This document shows, in pieces, positions 35,713-44,055 of a DNA stretch of 64,000 nucleotides. The translations under genes were made by a program, and so were the position numbers. The notes beneath the pieces were generated by a model that saw only the letters and a program-made list of their open reading frames with translations, was not told where the DNA came from and made no database searches. Source of the stretch: Kaistia defluvii (lineage in GTDB: Bacteria > Pseudomonadota > Alphaproteobacteria > Rhizobiales > Kaistiaceae); NCBI RefSeq assembly GCF_026343955.1, contig NZ_JAPKNI010000002.1:310001-374000 (forward strand), written 5' to 3'. How positions within the stretch are numbered: the first letter of the stretch is position 1; each line of letters opens with the position of its first letter.

Positions 35713-35749
35713 AAAAAAGCCGCGTGGCGTCGTCCGCGCGGCTTTTTTT
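35713..35749 (+). terminator. Intrinsic terminator after phoB
   Basis: The stem AAAAAAGCCGCG / CGCGGCTTTTTT (35713-35724 with 35737-35748) encloses a 12-nt loop and is followed by a long T-run. It ends the rightward pst-pho transcript about 60 bp after phoB. Confidence 0.9.
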
Positions 35750-35769
35750 GACGTGACATGCAGAGGGAC

Positions 35770-35807
35770 AAAAAAAGGCCGTGCGCCTCGGGGGAGGCGG
35801 CACGGCC
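35770..35807 (-). terminator. Intrinsic terminator of gcrA
   Basis: A long hairpin (GGCCGTGC and GCCTC pairing with GAGGC and GCACGGCC, 35777-35807) has a run of seven A's on its left side, which read as a U-run on the minus strand. It lies 57 bp beyond the gcrA stop and backs onto the phoB terminator. Confidence 0.88.
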
Positions 35808-35863
35808 AGACTGGCATCGCAGGCGGACAGTGGGAGGGCGCCGTCCGCCGCGGCGCGGCGCGA

Positions 35864-36397
35864 TCAGGCGCCGACAGCCTTCTTCTGGCGACGATCATGC
35901 ACGGGCTGGTAGGCGACCCGCGAATGATATTCGCAATAGGGAATGCCGGAATTCGAGCGCTGGCCGCAGAAGTGGAAGTCCTCGGTGCTCGGATCGCCGA
36001 TCGGCCACTTGCAGGTCTGCTCGGTCAGGGTGAGGATCGTCGCGTGCAGGCTGATCGGCACGACGACGTCGTCCGAACCAACCGCCCGGGGCATGCGCCG
36101 CGGCTCGGGCGCGAGCTGGCTCATCGGCTTGAGGGCCGTGTTGCCGGCGACGAGTGGCCTGACGGGATTGGGGCGCCCTGTCGTGACCGAGCGTCCGTTG
36201 GTGGCAGCCGCGGGCTTGCGGGCGCGGGCAACGGGCGCCGTTGCCGGCTTGGCGCGGCCCGAGAGGCTCAGCCGGTGTACCTTGCCGATGACCGCATTGC
36301 GCGTTACGCCGCCGAGTTCCGAAGCGATCTGGCTTGCGCTCAAGCCGTCGGTCCAGAGTTTTTTCAGCAACTCAACCCGTTCGTCCGTCCAAGTCAT
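35864..36397 (-). CDS. gcrA: Cell cycle regulator GcrA
   Basis: The 177-residue alphaproteobacterial sigma70 cofactor that activates genes at methylated GANTC promoters. The N-terminal helix-turn-helix is MTWTDERVELLKKLWTDGLS followed by ASQIASELGGVTRNAVIGK. A basic Ala/Pro-rich linker follows. The C-terminal sigma-interacting part carries conserved Cys/His residues (TCKWPIGDP, FCGQRS, YCEYHSRVAY). The start at 36397 is clear from the conserved MTWTDERV. Three GANTC sites lie upstream. Confidence 0.96.
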   Translation of the reverse strand: MTWTDERVELLKKLWTDGLSASQIASELGGVTRNAVIGKVHRLSLSGRAKPATAPVARARKPAAATNGRSVTTGRPNPVRPLVAGNTALKPMSQLAPEPRRMPRAVGSDDVVVPISLHATILTLTEQTCKWPIGDPSTEDFHFCGQRSNSGIPYCEYHSRVAYQPVHDRRQKKAVGA

Positions 36398-36518
36398 AGC
36401 GTGTCCTTGTCGGTCGGAGCGATACCCGGAATCCTGTCGCGGTCGTTCAGCCGGGATGCCGGACGACTGCGGACGCCATACAAGGGTCAGGGGGAGGTAC
36501 CTGCTCGATATTTCGTGT

Positions 36519-36633
36519 CTTAACGAAAATTAAGATACTATATGGCGTGACTCGGTGACAAGAGTCGGAGGGATGGCTGGAGGCCGATCTGGCCGTTTTC
36601 CCCAACTAGCGACGGATTTCCGATCCGTGAGTC
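36519..36633. promoter_or_regulatory. gcrA upstream region with GANTC sites and a TTAA palindrome
   Basis: CcrM methylation sites are GACTC (36549-36553), GAGTC (36562-36566) and GAGTC (36629-36633). An inverted repeat CTTAACGAAAATTAAG lies at 36519-36534; it resembles the CtrA box TTAA-N7-TTAA but has a 6-nt spacer. Cell-cycle control of gcrA by methylation and CtrA is known in Caulobacter; its operation here is inferred. Confidence 0.5.
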
Positions 36634-36679
36634 CCGTCAATCGGTTAGCCGTCATGGCCGCCCGCGAGCGGCGATTTCA

Positions 36680-36708
36680 TTGACACAAATCGTCACCGCC
36701 GTGATATA
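36680..36708 (+). promoter_or_regulatory. Sigma70-type promoter upstream of argD
   Basis: A perfect -35 box TTGACA (36680-36685) and a GATATA -10 (36703-36708) are separated by 17 bp. The transcription start would fall near 36,715, only a few bases before a terminator-like hairpin. Confidence 0.75.
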
Positions 36709-36720
36709 AGGGCAACGCAT

Positions 36721-36767
36721 AAAGGTGCTGCCCGGCGCGTTGGCCTCGGGCGGCACCTTTGATTTTT
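36721..36767 (+). terminator. Leader hairpin with U-run upstream of argD (attenuator or sRNA end)
   Basis: The stem AAAGGTGC-GCCCG pairs with CGGGC-GGCACCTTT (36721-36760, one mismatch) and is followed by GATTTTTAAG. It has the form of an intrinsic terminator placed ~10 nt after the predicted start point and ~40 nt before argD, so it would yield a ~50-nt RNA or attenuate argD expression. Confidence 0.7.
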
Positions 36768-36805
36768 AAGCACCCATTTCCGTGGTTTCATCCGAAGGAG
36801 GGGAT

Positions 36806-38038
36806 ATGAGCGCCCCCGATACAAGCGTTAAAAAGACCTCGTCCAGCCTCTACGACACCTTTTCGCGTGCGCCGCTCGAGTTCGAGCGAGGTGAGGGGGC
36901 CTGGGTCTTTACGCGAGAGGGCGACGCTTATCTCGATTTCTCCGCCGGCATCGCGGTGAACACGCTCGGCCATGCCAATCCGATCCTGGTGCAGGCGCTG
37001 ACCGAACAGGCCGGCAAGCTCTGGCACACATCGAACCTGTTCCGGATCCCGGGCCAGGAGAAGCTGGCCGACACGCTGGTCGCCAATACCTTCGCCGACC
37101 GGGTCTTCTTCGCCAATTCGGGCGCCGAGGCCAACGAGGCCGCCATCAAGACGGCCCGGCGCTATCATTACGTCAATGGCCAGCCCGACCGGTACCGCAT
37201 CCTGACCATCGAGGGCGCGTTCCACGGCCGGACCCTGGCGACGCTCGCCGCTGGCGGGCAGCAGAAATATCTCGACGGCTTCGGCCCCAAGGCGGACGGC
37301 TTCGACCAGGTGCCGTTCGGCGACATGGCGGCGATCAAGGCCGCGGTGACGCCGGCGACCGCCGCCATCATGATCGAGCCGATCCAGGGCGAGGGCGGCG
37401 TGCGCGCCTTCCCGAACGCCTTCCTGCGCGAGCTCCGGGCGCTTTGCGACGCCGAGGGCATGCTGCTGATCATGGACGAGGTCCAGACCGGCATCGGCCG
37501 CACCGGCAAGCTGTTCGCCTATGAATGGACCGGCATCACCCCCGATATCCTGACCGCGGCCAAGGGAATTGGCGGCGGCTTCCCGCTCGGCGCCTGCCTC
37601 GCCACCAACGAGGCGGCGAAGGGCATGACCCCCGGCACGCATGGCACGACCTTCGGCGGCAATCCGCTGGCGATGGCGGTCGGCAATGCCGTGCTCGACG
37701 TCGTGCTCGGCGATGGCTTCCTGGAGCATGTGCGCGAGACCGCGCGCTATCTGACCCAGCGCCTTGGCGGGCTGATGGACAGCCATCCCGGCGTGATCGA
37801 CGACATTCGCGGCGAGGGCCTGCTGATCGGCCTGCACGCGCTGAAGCCGGTTCCCGAAGTGGTGGCGGCGCTGCGCGAGCAGAAAATGCTAGCCGCCGGC
37901 GCGGGCGACAATGTCCTGCGATTGCTGCCGCCGCTCAACATCGGCAAGGCAGAAGTCGACGCGGCGATCGACAAGCTCGACGCCGCCTTTTCCGCAATCG
38001 AAGCCGAGGCTGCGCAAGCGGCACGGCAATCCGCCTGA
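36806..38038 (+). CDS. argD: Acetylornithine/succinyldiaminopimelate aminotransferase ArgD
   Basis: A 410-residue class III PLP aminotransferase of arginine (and possibly lysine) synthesis. Motifs: [20 protein letters not shown] for phosphate binding, [20 protein letters not shown] with the PLP aspartate, and [16 protein letters not shown] with the Schiff-base lysine. The start at 36806 has a strong GAAGGAGGGG site; a GTG at 36782 is in frame but unsupported. argF follows after 17 bp, the usual argD-argF-hslO order in this bacterial order. Confidence 0.95.
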   Translation: MSAPDTSVKKTSSSLYDTFSRAPLEFERGEGAWVFTREGDAYLDFSAGIAVNTLGHANPILVQALTEQAGKLWHTSNLFRIPGQEKLADTLVANTFADRVFFANSGAEANEAAIKTARRYHYVNGQPDRYRILTIEGAFHGRTLATLAAGGQQKYLDGFGPKADGFDQVPFGDMAAIKAAVTPATAAIMIEPIQGEGGVRAFPNAFLRELRALCDAEGMLLIMDEVQTGIGRTGKLFAYEWTGITPDILTAAKGIGGGFPLGACLATNEAAKGMTPGTHGTTFGGNPLAMAVGNAVLDVVLGDGFLEHVRETARYLTQRLGGLMDSHPGVIDDIRGEGLLIGLHALKPVPEVVAALREQKMLAAGAGDNVLRLLPPLNIGKAEVDAAIDKLDAAFSAIEAEAAQAARQSA

Positions 38039-38055
38039 GCGGACAGGACAGACCT

Positions 38056-38979
38056 ATGGTTCGGCATTTTCTCGACCTGACGGATTTCGATTCCGCCACC
38101 CTCAGACAGATCATGGAAGGCGCCAAGCGCATCAAGTCGGTGCGCAATGGCGCGCGCGACGGCGTCGGCCCGCTGGCCGGCAAGGTGTTGGCGCTGGTGT
38201 TCGAGCAGCCCTCGACCCGCACGCGCGTCTCCTTCGATGTCGGCATGCGCGAGCTCGGCGGCCAGACGCTGATGCTGACAGGCGCCGAGATGCAGCTCGG
38301 CCGCGGCGAGACCATCGCCGACACGGCGCGCGTCATGTCGCGCTATGTCGACGGCATCATGATCCGCATTCTCGACCACGACTCGCTGAAGGAACTGGCG
38401 GCCAACGCCACCGTACCCGTGATCAACGGGCTGACGCGCCGCTCGCATCCCTGCCAGATCATGGCCGATATCCTCACCTATGAGGAGCATCGCGGCCCGA
38501 TCGAGGGCAAGACGGTGTCATGGCTGGGCGACAGCAACAATGTCATGGCGTCGTGGGTCCACGCCGCCGCGCGCTTCAACTTCCGCCTGAAGATCGCGAC
38601 GCCGGAGGAGCTTGCGCCGTCGCACAAGCTGCTCGACTGGGCGCGCACCAATGGCGGCGAGGTGATCGCCGGCGAGGACGCGGACGACGCGGCGGCCGAT
38701 TCCGACTGCATCGTCACCGACACCTGGGTGTCGATGGGCGACAGCGAGGCGGAGCGCCGCCACAACCTGCTGAAGCCCTACCAGGTCAACGCCCGCCTGA
38801 TGTCGTGCGCCAAGAAGGATGCGCTGTTCATGCATTGCCTGCCCGCCCATCGCGGCGAGGAGGTGACGGCCGAAGTCATGGATGGACCGCAATCGGTCGT
38901 CTTCGACGAGGCCGAAAACCGGCTGCACGCACAGAAGGGCATCCTGGCCTGGTGCCTGGGCGGCCCGGAGGCACTTTGA
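38056..38979 (+). CDS. argF: Ornithine carbamoyltransferase ArgF
   Basis: A 307-residue cytoplasmic enzyme forming citrulline from ornithine and carbamoyl phosphate. Carbamoyl-phosphate motif [15 protein letters not shown] near residue 55, ornithine-site segments [14 protein letters not shown] and DTWVSMGDS, and the catalytic [11 protein letters not shown] near residue 260 are all intact. A long internal out-of-frame reading covers the argD end but has no protein features. The stop overlaps the hslO start (TGATG). Confidence 0.97.
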   Translation: MVRHFLDLTDFDSATLRQIMEGAKRIKSVRNGARDGVGPLAGKVLALVFEQPSTRTRVSFDVGMRELGGQTLMLTGAEMQLGRGETIADTARVMSRYVDGIMIRILDHDSLKELAANATVPVINGLTRRSHPCQIMADILTYEEHRGPIEGKTVSWLGDSNNVMASWVHAAARFNFRLKIATPEELAPSHKLLDWARTNGGEVIAGEDADDAAADSDCIVTDTWVSMGDSEAERRHNLLKPYQVNARLMSCAKKDALFMHCLPAHRGEEVTAEVMDGPQSVVFDEAENRLHAQKGILAWCLGGPEAL

Positions 38980-39962
38980 TGGAAGAAATCCCGTTCGGCC
39001 CCGGATCGATCGATCCGGCGGGCGATGACGCCGTGCTGCCTTTCGAGGTCAACGGTCTCGACGTGCGCGGTCGCGCCATCCAGATGGGGCCGGCGCTGTC
39101 GGCCCTTCTGGCGCGCCACGATTATCCGCTGCCGGTATCGAAGCTGCTGGGCGAGGCCGTCGTGCTCGCCGTGCTGCTCGGCTCGTCGCTGAAGTTCGAG
39201 GGCCAGTTCCTGTTACAGACGCAGACGGACGGCCCGGTCGACATGCTGGTCGTCGATTATCGCACCTCGGGCGACATCCGCGCCTATGCCCGCTTCAACA
39301 AGGAGCGGGTGGCCGAGATGGACGTCGACGGCCTCTCCAAGCCCGAACTTCTGCTTGGCAAGGGCATCCTGGCGATGACCATCGACCAGGGCGAGTTCAC
39401 CAGCCGCTACCAGGGCATCGTCCAGCTCGACGGCGTCAGCCTCGAGGAAGTGGCGCATCTCTACTTCTCGCAGTCGGAACAGATCCCGACCCTCGTCCGC
39501 CTGGCGGTGGCCGAGATGATGACGCGCGAGGATGGCGGCGCTTCGCATAGCTGGCGCGCCGGCGGCCTGCTGGTGCAGTACCTGCCGGAAGCCTCGATCG
39601 GCGTCCGGCGCGACCTGCCGGGCGGCGACGCGCCGGAAGGCATGGAGCACCACGCCGAGGAGGAGGATGCCTGGGCGGAGGCGACCTCGCTGGTCTCGAC
39701 CGTCGAGGATCACGAACTGATCGATCCCGACGTCCCGGCCGAACGGCTGCTCTATCGCCTGTTCCACGAGCGCGGCGTGCGCGTCTATGACTCGCTGGCT
39801 GTTCGCGAGCAGTGCTCCTGCTCGCGTGAACGCATCCGCGGCGTGCTCGGCAGCTTCTCGGCCGAGGAAATCACGTCGAGCATCGAGGATGGCGAGATTT
39901 CCGTGACCTGCGAGTTCTGCGGCCAGAAATACGGTTTCGACCCGCAGGAATTCCTGGTCTGA
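38979..39962 (+). CDS. hslO: Redox-regulated chaperone Hsp33
   Basis: A 327-residue holdase chaperone activated by oxidation. The N-terminal domain (ALSALLARHDYPLPVSKLLG, LLQTQTDGPVDMLVVDY) and the C-terminal zinc centre with CSCSRERI (CxC) and CEFCGQKYGF (CxxC) are both complete. The four cysteines bind zinc when reduced. It overlaps the argF stop and is co-transcribed with arginine genes, a common but functionally unexplained arrangement in alphaproteobacteria. Confidence 0.96.
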   Translation: MEEIPFGPGSIDPAGDDAVLPFEVNGLDVRGRAIQMGPALSALLARHDYPLPVSKLLGEAVVLAVLLGSSLKFEGQFLLQTQTDGPVDMLVVDYRTSGDIRAYARFNKERVAEMDVDGLSKPELLLGKGILAMTIDQGEFTSRYQGIVQLDGVSLEEVAHLYFSQSEQIPTLVRLAVAEMMTREDGGASHSWRAGGLLVQYLPEASIGVRRDLPGGDAPEGMEHHAEEEDAWAEATSLVSTVEDHELIDPDVPAERLLYRLFHERGVRVYDSLAVREQCSCSRERIRGVLGSFSAEEITSSIEDGEISVTCEFCGQKYGFDPQEFLV

Positions 39963-40206
39963 GGTGTTCTGACGGCGTTGAGGGCGGCGCGTAGGCAAGC
40001 CCCGCGCCCGCAGCCGCCCCCACGGCGTCATCCTCGCGCAGGCGAGGATCCACTCAGCCGATGACTTGGGAGTTCCCAAGCACCGCTCGATCCGCTTGAA
40101 CCGCCGACGCCCCAAAACCCTGCTGCTTGGGGCCTGGCCTGGGTGAGGGTGACGGCGGAGGTGGGGGGGCTACGCGCCTTCGAGAAGGCGTGTGCCGTCC
40201 CAGATC
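39963..40206. repeat. Intergenic region with a short GTCATCC repeat
   Basis: A 244-bp gap between convergent hslO and apaG. It contains a GTCATCC-family remnant (about 40023-40066: GGCGTCATCCTCGC and GCGAGGATCCACTCAGCC). Near the apaG end a hairpin CGCCTTC-GA-GAAGGCG lies at 40175-40190 and may terminate apaG, though no U-run follows. No gene is seen. Confidence 0.55.
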
Positions 40207-40599
40207 CTAATGCAGCACCCGGGGCGCGTTGGGGACGTCGAGGGAGAAGGCGGGGATCTCGACGGAGAACATCTCGCCGCTCTCGGTCTGCATCTGATAG
40301 GTGCCGGCCATGATGCCCGAGGGCGTCGAGAGCGGGCAGCCGCTGGTATATTCGAAACTCTCGCCCGGCTTCAGCGACGGCTCCTTGCCGACGACGCCGA
40401 CGCCGCGCACTTCTTCCGTGCGGCCCTTGCCATCGGTGATCCGCCAGAAGCGCGAACGCAGCTGGACGTTCTCAAGCCCGAGATTGACGATCTCGATCGT
40501 GTAGGCCCAGACGTAGCGGTTCTCGCCCGGCGAGGAATCGTCCTCGACGAAGCTGGGCCGCACGGTCACCTGGATCGATCGCGTGACGGTTCGATACAT
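40207..40599 (-). CDS. apaG: Co2+/Mg2+ efflux-associated protein ApaG
   Basis: A 130-residue single-domain ApaG/DUF525 protein with a fibronectin-III-like fold. The family motifs are visible: ENRYVWAYTIEIVNLG, LRSRFWRITDGKG, VGKEPSLKPGESFEYTSGCP and GTYQM. The ATG at 40599 gives the standard length and is preceded by AAAGAGCGCCG; an ATG at 40632 is the in-frame alternative. Its biochemical role is unsettled; corA-linked phenotypes are reported in enterobacteria. Confidence 0.95.
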   Translation of the reverse strand: MYRTVTRSIQVTVRPSFVEDDSSPGENRYVWAYTIEIVNLGLENVQLRSRFWRITDGKGRTEEVRGVGVVGKEPSLKPGESFEYTSGCPLSTPSGIMAGTYQMQTESGEMFSVEIPAFSLDVPNAPRVLH

Positions 40600-40822
40600 C
40601 GGCGCTCTTTTCGAAAATGATCCGTGGCTCATAACGCCAAGGGAGGCAGGGCGTCAATCGCGCGCTGCGCCGCATCGGGTCGGTTCGCCGCCGCCCAGTG
40701 CAGCGTGGCAACACCGTGCGACAGTTGCTGCGGGCACGTTTCGCCTGCGAAACCGCTGCGCTATAGTCGCGTGGGTTGTGAAGAGTGGGTTCGCGAAGAG
40801 CCGGGCGAAAAGGGAATATTGA

Positions 40823-41236
40823 ATGCTGAAGGAATTCCGGGAGTTTGCCCTGAAGGGCAACGTGGTCGATCTGGCCATCGGTATCATCATCGGCGCCGCC
40901 TTCAGCGGCCTGGTCAATTCGATCGTCAATGACATCATCATGCCGATCATCGGCGTCATTACGGGCGGTATCGACTTCACCAACAAGTATATTCAGCTCG
41001 CCGGGGAACCGCAGCCGACCCTTGACGCCGCCCGCAAGGCCGGAGCTACCGTCGCCTACGGCAATTTTCTGACCTTGCTGATCAACTTCATCATTGTCGC
41101 CTGGATCCTGTTCCTGATCGTCAAGGGCATGAATCGCCTGAAGCGCGAGAAGGCCGCCGCGGCGGCAGCCCCGGCCGCGACGCCGGAAGACGTTGCCCTG
41201 CTGCGCGAGATCCGCGACCTGCTGGCCAAGAAGTAA
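40823..41236 (+). CDS. mscL: Large-conductance mechanosensitive channel MscL
   Basis: A 137-residue inner-membrane channel that opens at high membrane tension. The N-terminal amphipathic helix and pore helix are typical ([20 protein letters not shown], then [16 protein letters not shown]). A periplasmic loop, the second helix ([20 protein letters not shown]) and a charged C-terminal bundle ([17 protein letters not shown]) follow. It is preceded by an AAGGGAATATT region. Monocistronic, with its own terminator. Confidence 0.97.
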   Translation: MLKEFREFALKGNVVDLAIGIIIGAAFSGLVNSIVNDIIMPIIGVITGGIDFTNKYIQLAGEPQPTLDAARKAGATVAYGNFLTLLINFIIVAWILFLIVKGMNRLKREKAAAAAAPAATPEDVALLREIRDLLAKK

Positions 41237-41271
41237 TCCGGCCGGCCTTGCGGCCGCGCCAGCGAACCATG

Positions 41272-41298
41272 AAACGGCGGCTTCCTGGCCGCCGTTTT
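41272..41298 (+). terminator. Intrinsic terminator of mscL
   Basis: The perfect stem AAACGGCGGC / GCCGCCGTTT with a 6-nt loop is followed by TGTCTTGG, 35 bp after the mscL stop. Confidence 0.85.
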
Positions 41299-41386
41299 GT
41301 CTTGGTTGGTCATTAAAATCCGCTACATCATCCGTAATGGCGTCGCCCGCCCGTGGACATGGCGCCTGCAGACATTGGAAACGTGC

Positions 41387-42559
41387 GTGTCCGTCCATCC
41401 CGCATTGAATATGTTGCGCCCCGAAGCGGGCCAGGCTCCCGAAAGCGGCATCGTCGAGGTCTTCAATTACGGCCGTGACCGCGAGGGGCTGATCCCGCTC
41501 TGGGTCGGCGAGGGCGACCTGCCGACGCCGGGCTTCATCAGCGAGGCGGCCCAGGCGGGGCTGACGGCGGGCGAGACCTTCTATACCCACCAGCGCGGCA
41601 TTCCCGAACTCCGGCAGGCGCTGGCGGCCTATCATGCGCGCCTCTATGGCCGCCCGTTCGATCCCGAGCGTTTCTTCGTCACCTCCGGTGGCATGCCGGC
41701 GATCCAGATCGCCCTGCGCATGGTCGCCGGCCATGGCGACGAGGTGGTCGTGCCGACCCCGGCCTGGCCGAATTTCTCGGCCGCCGCGGAGGTCGGCGCC
41801 GCCAAGGTGGTCGAGGTGCCGCTCACCTATGGCAATGCCGGCTGGACGCTCGACCTCGACCGCTATTTCGAGGCGGTGACGCCGCGCACCAGGGCGCTGT
41901 TCCTGAATTCGCCCTGCAACCCGACCGGTTGGACGGCGACGCGCGACGAACTCCAGGCCATTCTCGACTTTGCCCGCGCCAGGGGGCTCTGGATCATCTC
42001 CGACGAGGTCTACACGCGCTTCTTCTACGAGGGCGAGCGTTCGCCCTCCTTCTACGACATCGCCGAGCCGGACGATCGAATCCTCTACGTCAACACCATG
42101 TCGAAGAACTGGGCGATGACCGGCTGGCGCGTCGGCTGGCTGTCGGCGCCCCCGGCCTTTGGCCAGGTGATCGAGAACCTGGTGCAATATTCGAGCTCGG
42201 GCACGCCAAAGTTCCTGCAGCGCGGCGCGGTCGCGGCGCTGGAGCAGGGCGACGCCTTCATCGACTTCCAGCGCCAGCGCGCCGTGGAAGCGCGCGAGAT
42301 CGTCTGTTCCGGCCTGGAGAAGACCGGTCGCATCCGGCTCGTGCGCCCGGCCGGCGCGTTTTATGCCTTCTTCGCCGTCGACGGCGAGCCCGACACGCGC
42401 CGGCTGGCGCTGCGGCTGGTCGACGAGGCCAATGTCGGCCTGGCGCCGGGCGACGCCTTTGGCGCAGGCGGGGCTGGTTTCATGCGCCTTTGCTATCTGC
42501 GCAACCTCGACCAGATCCGCGAGGCCACCCGCCGGCTGGCCGAGTGGCTGGCGAAGTAG
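41387..42559 (+). CDS. Class I/II PLP-dependent aminotransferase
   Basis: A ~390-residue fold-type I aminotransferase. Motifs: LWVGEGDLPTPGFI, YTHQRGIPELRQALAAYH, PCNPTGW, the PLP aspartate in LWIISDEVYTRF, and the Schiff-base lysine in YVNTMSKNWAMTGWRVGW. This pattern fits aspartate/aromatic or related pyruvate-family aminotransferases. The start is uncertain: GTG 41387 (used here) or ATG 41411; the frame extends upstream to 41297 without a good ribosome-binding site. It stands alone between mscL and metA. The amino donor cannot be deduced. Confidence 0.86.
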   Translation: MSVHPALNMLRPEAGQAPESGIVEVFNYGRDREGLIPLWVGEGDLPTPGFISEAAQAGLTAGETFYTHQRGIPELRQALAAYHARLYGRPFDPERFFVTSGGMPAIQIALRMVAGHGDEVVVPTPAWPNFSAAAEVGAAKVVEVPLTYGNAGWTLDLDRYFEAVTPRTRALFLNSPCNPTGWTATRDELQAILDFARARGLWIISDEVYTRFFYEGERSPSFYDIAEPDDRILYVNTMSKNWAMTGWRVGWLSAPPAFGQVIENLVQYSSSGTPKFLQRGAVAALEQGDAFIDFQRQRAVEAREIVCSGLEKTGRIRLVRPAGAFYAFFAVDGEPDTRRLALRLVDEANVGLAPGDAFGAGGAGFMRLCYLRNLDQIREATRRLAEWLAK

Positions 42560-42575
42560 CAAGACCCTCACCCAA

Positions 42576-42669
42576 CCCTCTCCCGCAAGCGGGCGAGGGC
42601 CTTTTTGCCGGCGCCATGTCGATCTCGCACCAGACGCGGCGCGCCCCCTCTCCCGCGCGCGGGAGAGGG
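42576..42669. repeat. Two CCCTCTCCCGC palindromic repeats
   Basis: Units at 42576-42599 (CCCTCTCCCGCAAGCGGGCG plus AGGG) and 42646-42669 (fully symmetric with a CGCGCG centre) follow the aminotransferase stop. The first is followed by CTTTTTG and could also terminate the transcript. Confidence 0.8.
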
Positions 42670-42769
42670 CTGGGGTGAGGGTCTGGCCCGCCCCCGCAGA
42701 TTCTGTTGCCAAGCGGCCTTGGCTCGGCTAAATCAGGCGCATACATCAAGAGTTGGGCCGACGCCCGAC

Positions 42770-42812
42770 GCCAACCTGCCTATCCGGGCAAGGTGGCACT
42801 CCTGCAAGGGAG
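42770..42812 (+). promoter_or_regulatory. Possible structured leader upstream of metA
   Basis: Two consecutive hairpins can be drawn. GCCA-CC-TGCC (42770-42780) pairs with GGCA-GG-TGGC (42787-42797), with single-A bulges at 42774 and 42791 and a 6-nt loop. CTCC/GGAG follows at 42799-42802 and 42809-42812. It lies 73 nt upstream of the metA start. It does not match the SAM-II consensus seen ahead of metZ. Function is speculative. Confidence 0.3.
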
Positions 42813-42884
42813 GATGTGGCCGATCCGGCAAGAATACGGACCCAGTCACACAACGTCGGCTCTTCCAGGACAGGACGATGCCCG

Positions 42885-43832
42885 ATGCCGATCAAGATCC
42901 CCGACGACCTGCCAGCCCGCCGCAAGCTCGAAGCCGAAGGCGTCATGGTCATGCGCGCGGCGGATGCGGTACGCCAGGATATCCGTCCGCTCCGGATCGG
43001 CCTGCTCAACCTGATGCCCAACAAGATCTCGACCGAAACGCAGATCGCCCGCCTGCTCGGCGCGACGCCGCTGCAGATCGAGCTGTCGCTGGTGCAGATC
43101 ACCGACCACGCGCCGCGCAACACGCCGGCCGAGCACATGCTCTCCTTCTATCGCCCCTGGGAGGAGGTGAAGGGAGAACGCTTCGACGGCTTCATCGTGA
43201 CCGGCGCGCCGGTCGAGCGCATGCCGTTCGAGCAGGTCACCTATTGGGACGAGCTGCGCCGGATCTTCGACTGGACGCAGACGCATGTGCATCGCTCGCT
43301 GAACATCTGCTGGGCGGCGCAGGCGGCCGTGCACCATTTCCACGGCATGCAGAAATACGACCTGCCCGGCAAGGCGTTCGGCATCTTCCGCCACCAGATC
43401 CCGGCCCCCGCCGCGACATCGCCCTATCTGCGCGGGCTGGCCGACGAGTTCGCCGTCCCGGTGTCGCGCTGGTCGGAAGTGCGCAAGAGCGAGATCCCGC
43501 CCGACAGCGGCGTGGTCGTGCTGGCCGAAAGCGAGGAGACGGGCCTCTGCCTGCTCGACGACACGCGCCACCGTGCCCTGCATATGTTCAACCATCTCGA
43601 ATATGACACGCACTCGCTCGGCGACGAGTATTTCCGCGATATCAACGCCAGGATCGATGTCGCCCTGCCGGTCGATTACTTCCAGAAGAACGACCCGACC
43701 CGCCCGCCGATCAACAGCTGGCGCGGCAATGCGCATCTGCTGTTCGGCAACTGGATCAACGAGATCTACCAGACGGTGCCGTTCGACATTTCGAAGATCG
43801 GTGAGGCCGAGGCGGCCGAGGTCGCGGCGTAG
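42885..43832 (+). CDS. metA: Homoserine O-acyltransferase MetA (acetyl-type residue at 111)
   Basis: A 315-residue enzyme that activates homoserine for methionine synthesis. The catalytic cysteine is C142 (NICWAAQA) and the catalytic histidine is in HMFNHLEYD. Residue 111 is Glu (TGAPVERMPF). In the MetA family Glu here is linked to acetyl-CoA use and Gly to succinyl-CoA use, so this is predicted to be an acetyltransferase. The start at 42885 was chosen by the conserved MPIKIPDDLPA; an overlapping out-of-frame ATG at 42878 is ignored. Works upstream of metZ, encoded 2.6 kb away. Confidence 0.95.
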   Translation: MPIKIPDDLPARRKLEAEGVMVMRAADAVRQDIRPLRIGLLNLMPNKISTETQIARLLGATPLQIELSLVQITDHAPRNTPAEHMLSFYRPWEEVKGERFDGFIVTGAPVERMPFEQVTYWDELRRIFDWTQTHVHRSLNICWAAQAAVHHFHGMQKYDLPGKAFGIFRHQIPAPAATSPYLRGLADEFAVPVSRWSEVRKSEIPPDSGVVVLAESEETGLCLLDDTRHRALHMFNHLEYDTHSLGDEYFRDINARIDVALPVDYFQKNDPTRPPINSWRGNAHLLFGNWINEIYQTVPFDISKIGEAEAAEVAA

Positions 43833-44055
43833 CGGGCGGATCGTGCAAGACCCTCGGCCCAGCTTCTCCCGCACGCGGGGGAGGCCGTTCGACCGTGCCC
43901 GCTGCGGCATCGCCCGCTCGATGACAGGCGATGGCCGCCGTGGAGCCATCCCGCTAATTCAAGCGCAGGAAACGGATCGCGGGACGCGACCGGGCCATGA
44001 CACCGTGTCGCTGGAACCCGCCCGAAGGCGGAAAACAGGACAGGAAAAGGACGTC

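Noticed and set aside
36519-36534. Full CtrA box upstream of gcrA
   Set aside because: The spacer between the TTAA half-sites is 6 nt instead of 7, so it is reported only as CtrA-like.
40472-42712. 746-codon minus-strand frame over apaG, mscL and the aminotransferase
   Set aside because: It overlaps three real genes and several repeats; no domain is recognisable.
42680-42884. SAM-II riboswitch upstream of metA
   Set aside because: The conserved SAM-II segments found ahead of metZ are absent here; only generic hairpins are visible.
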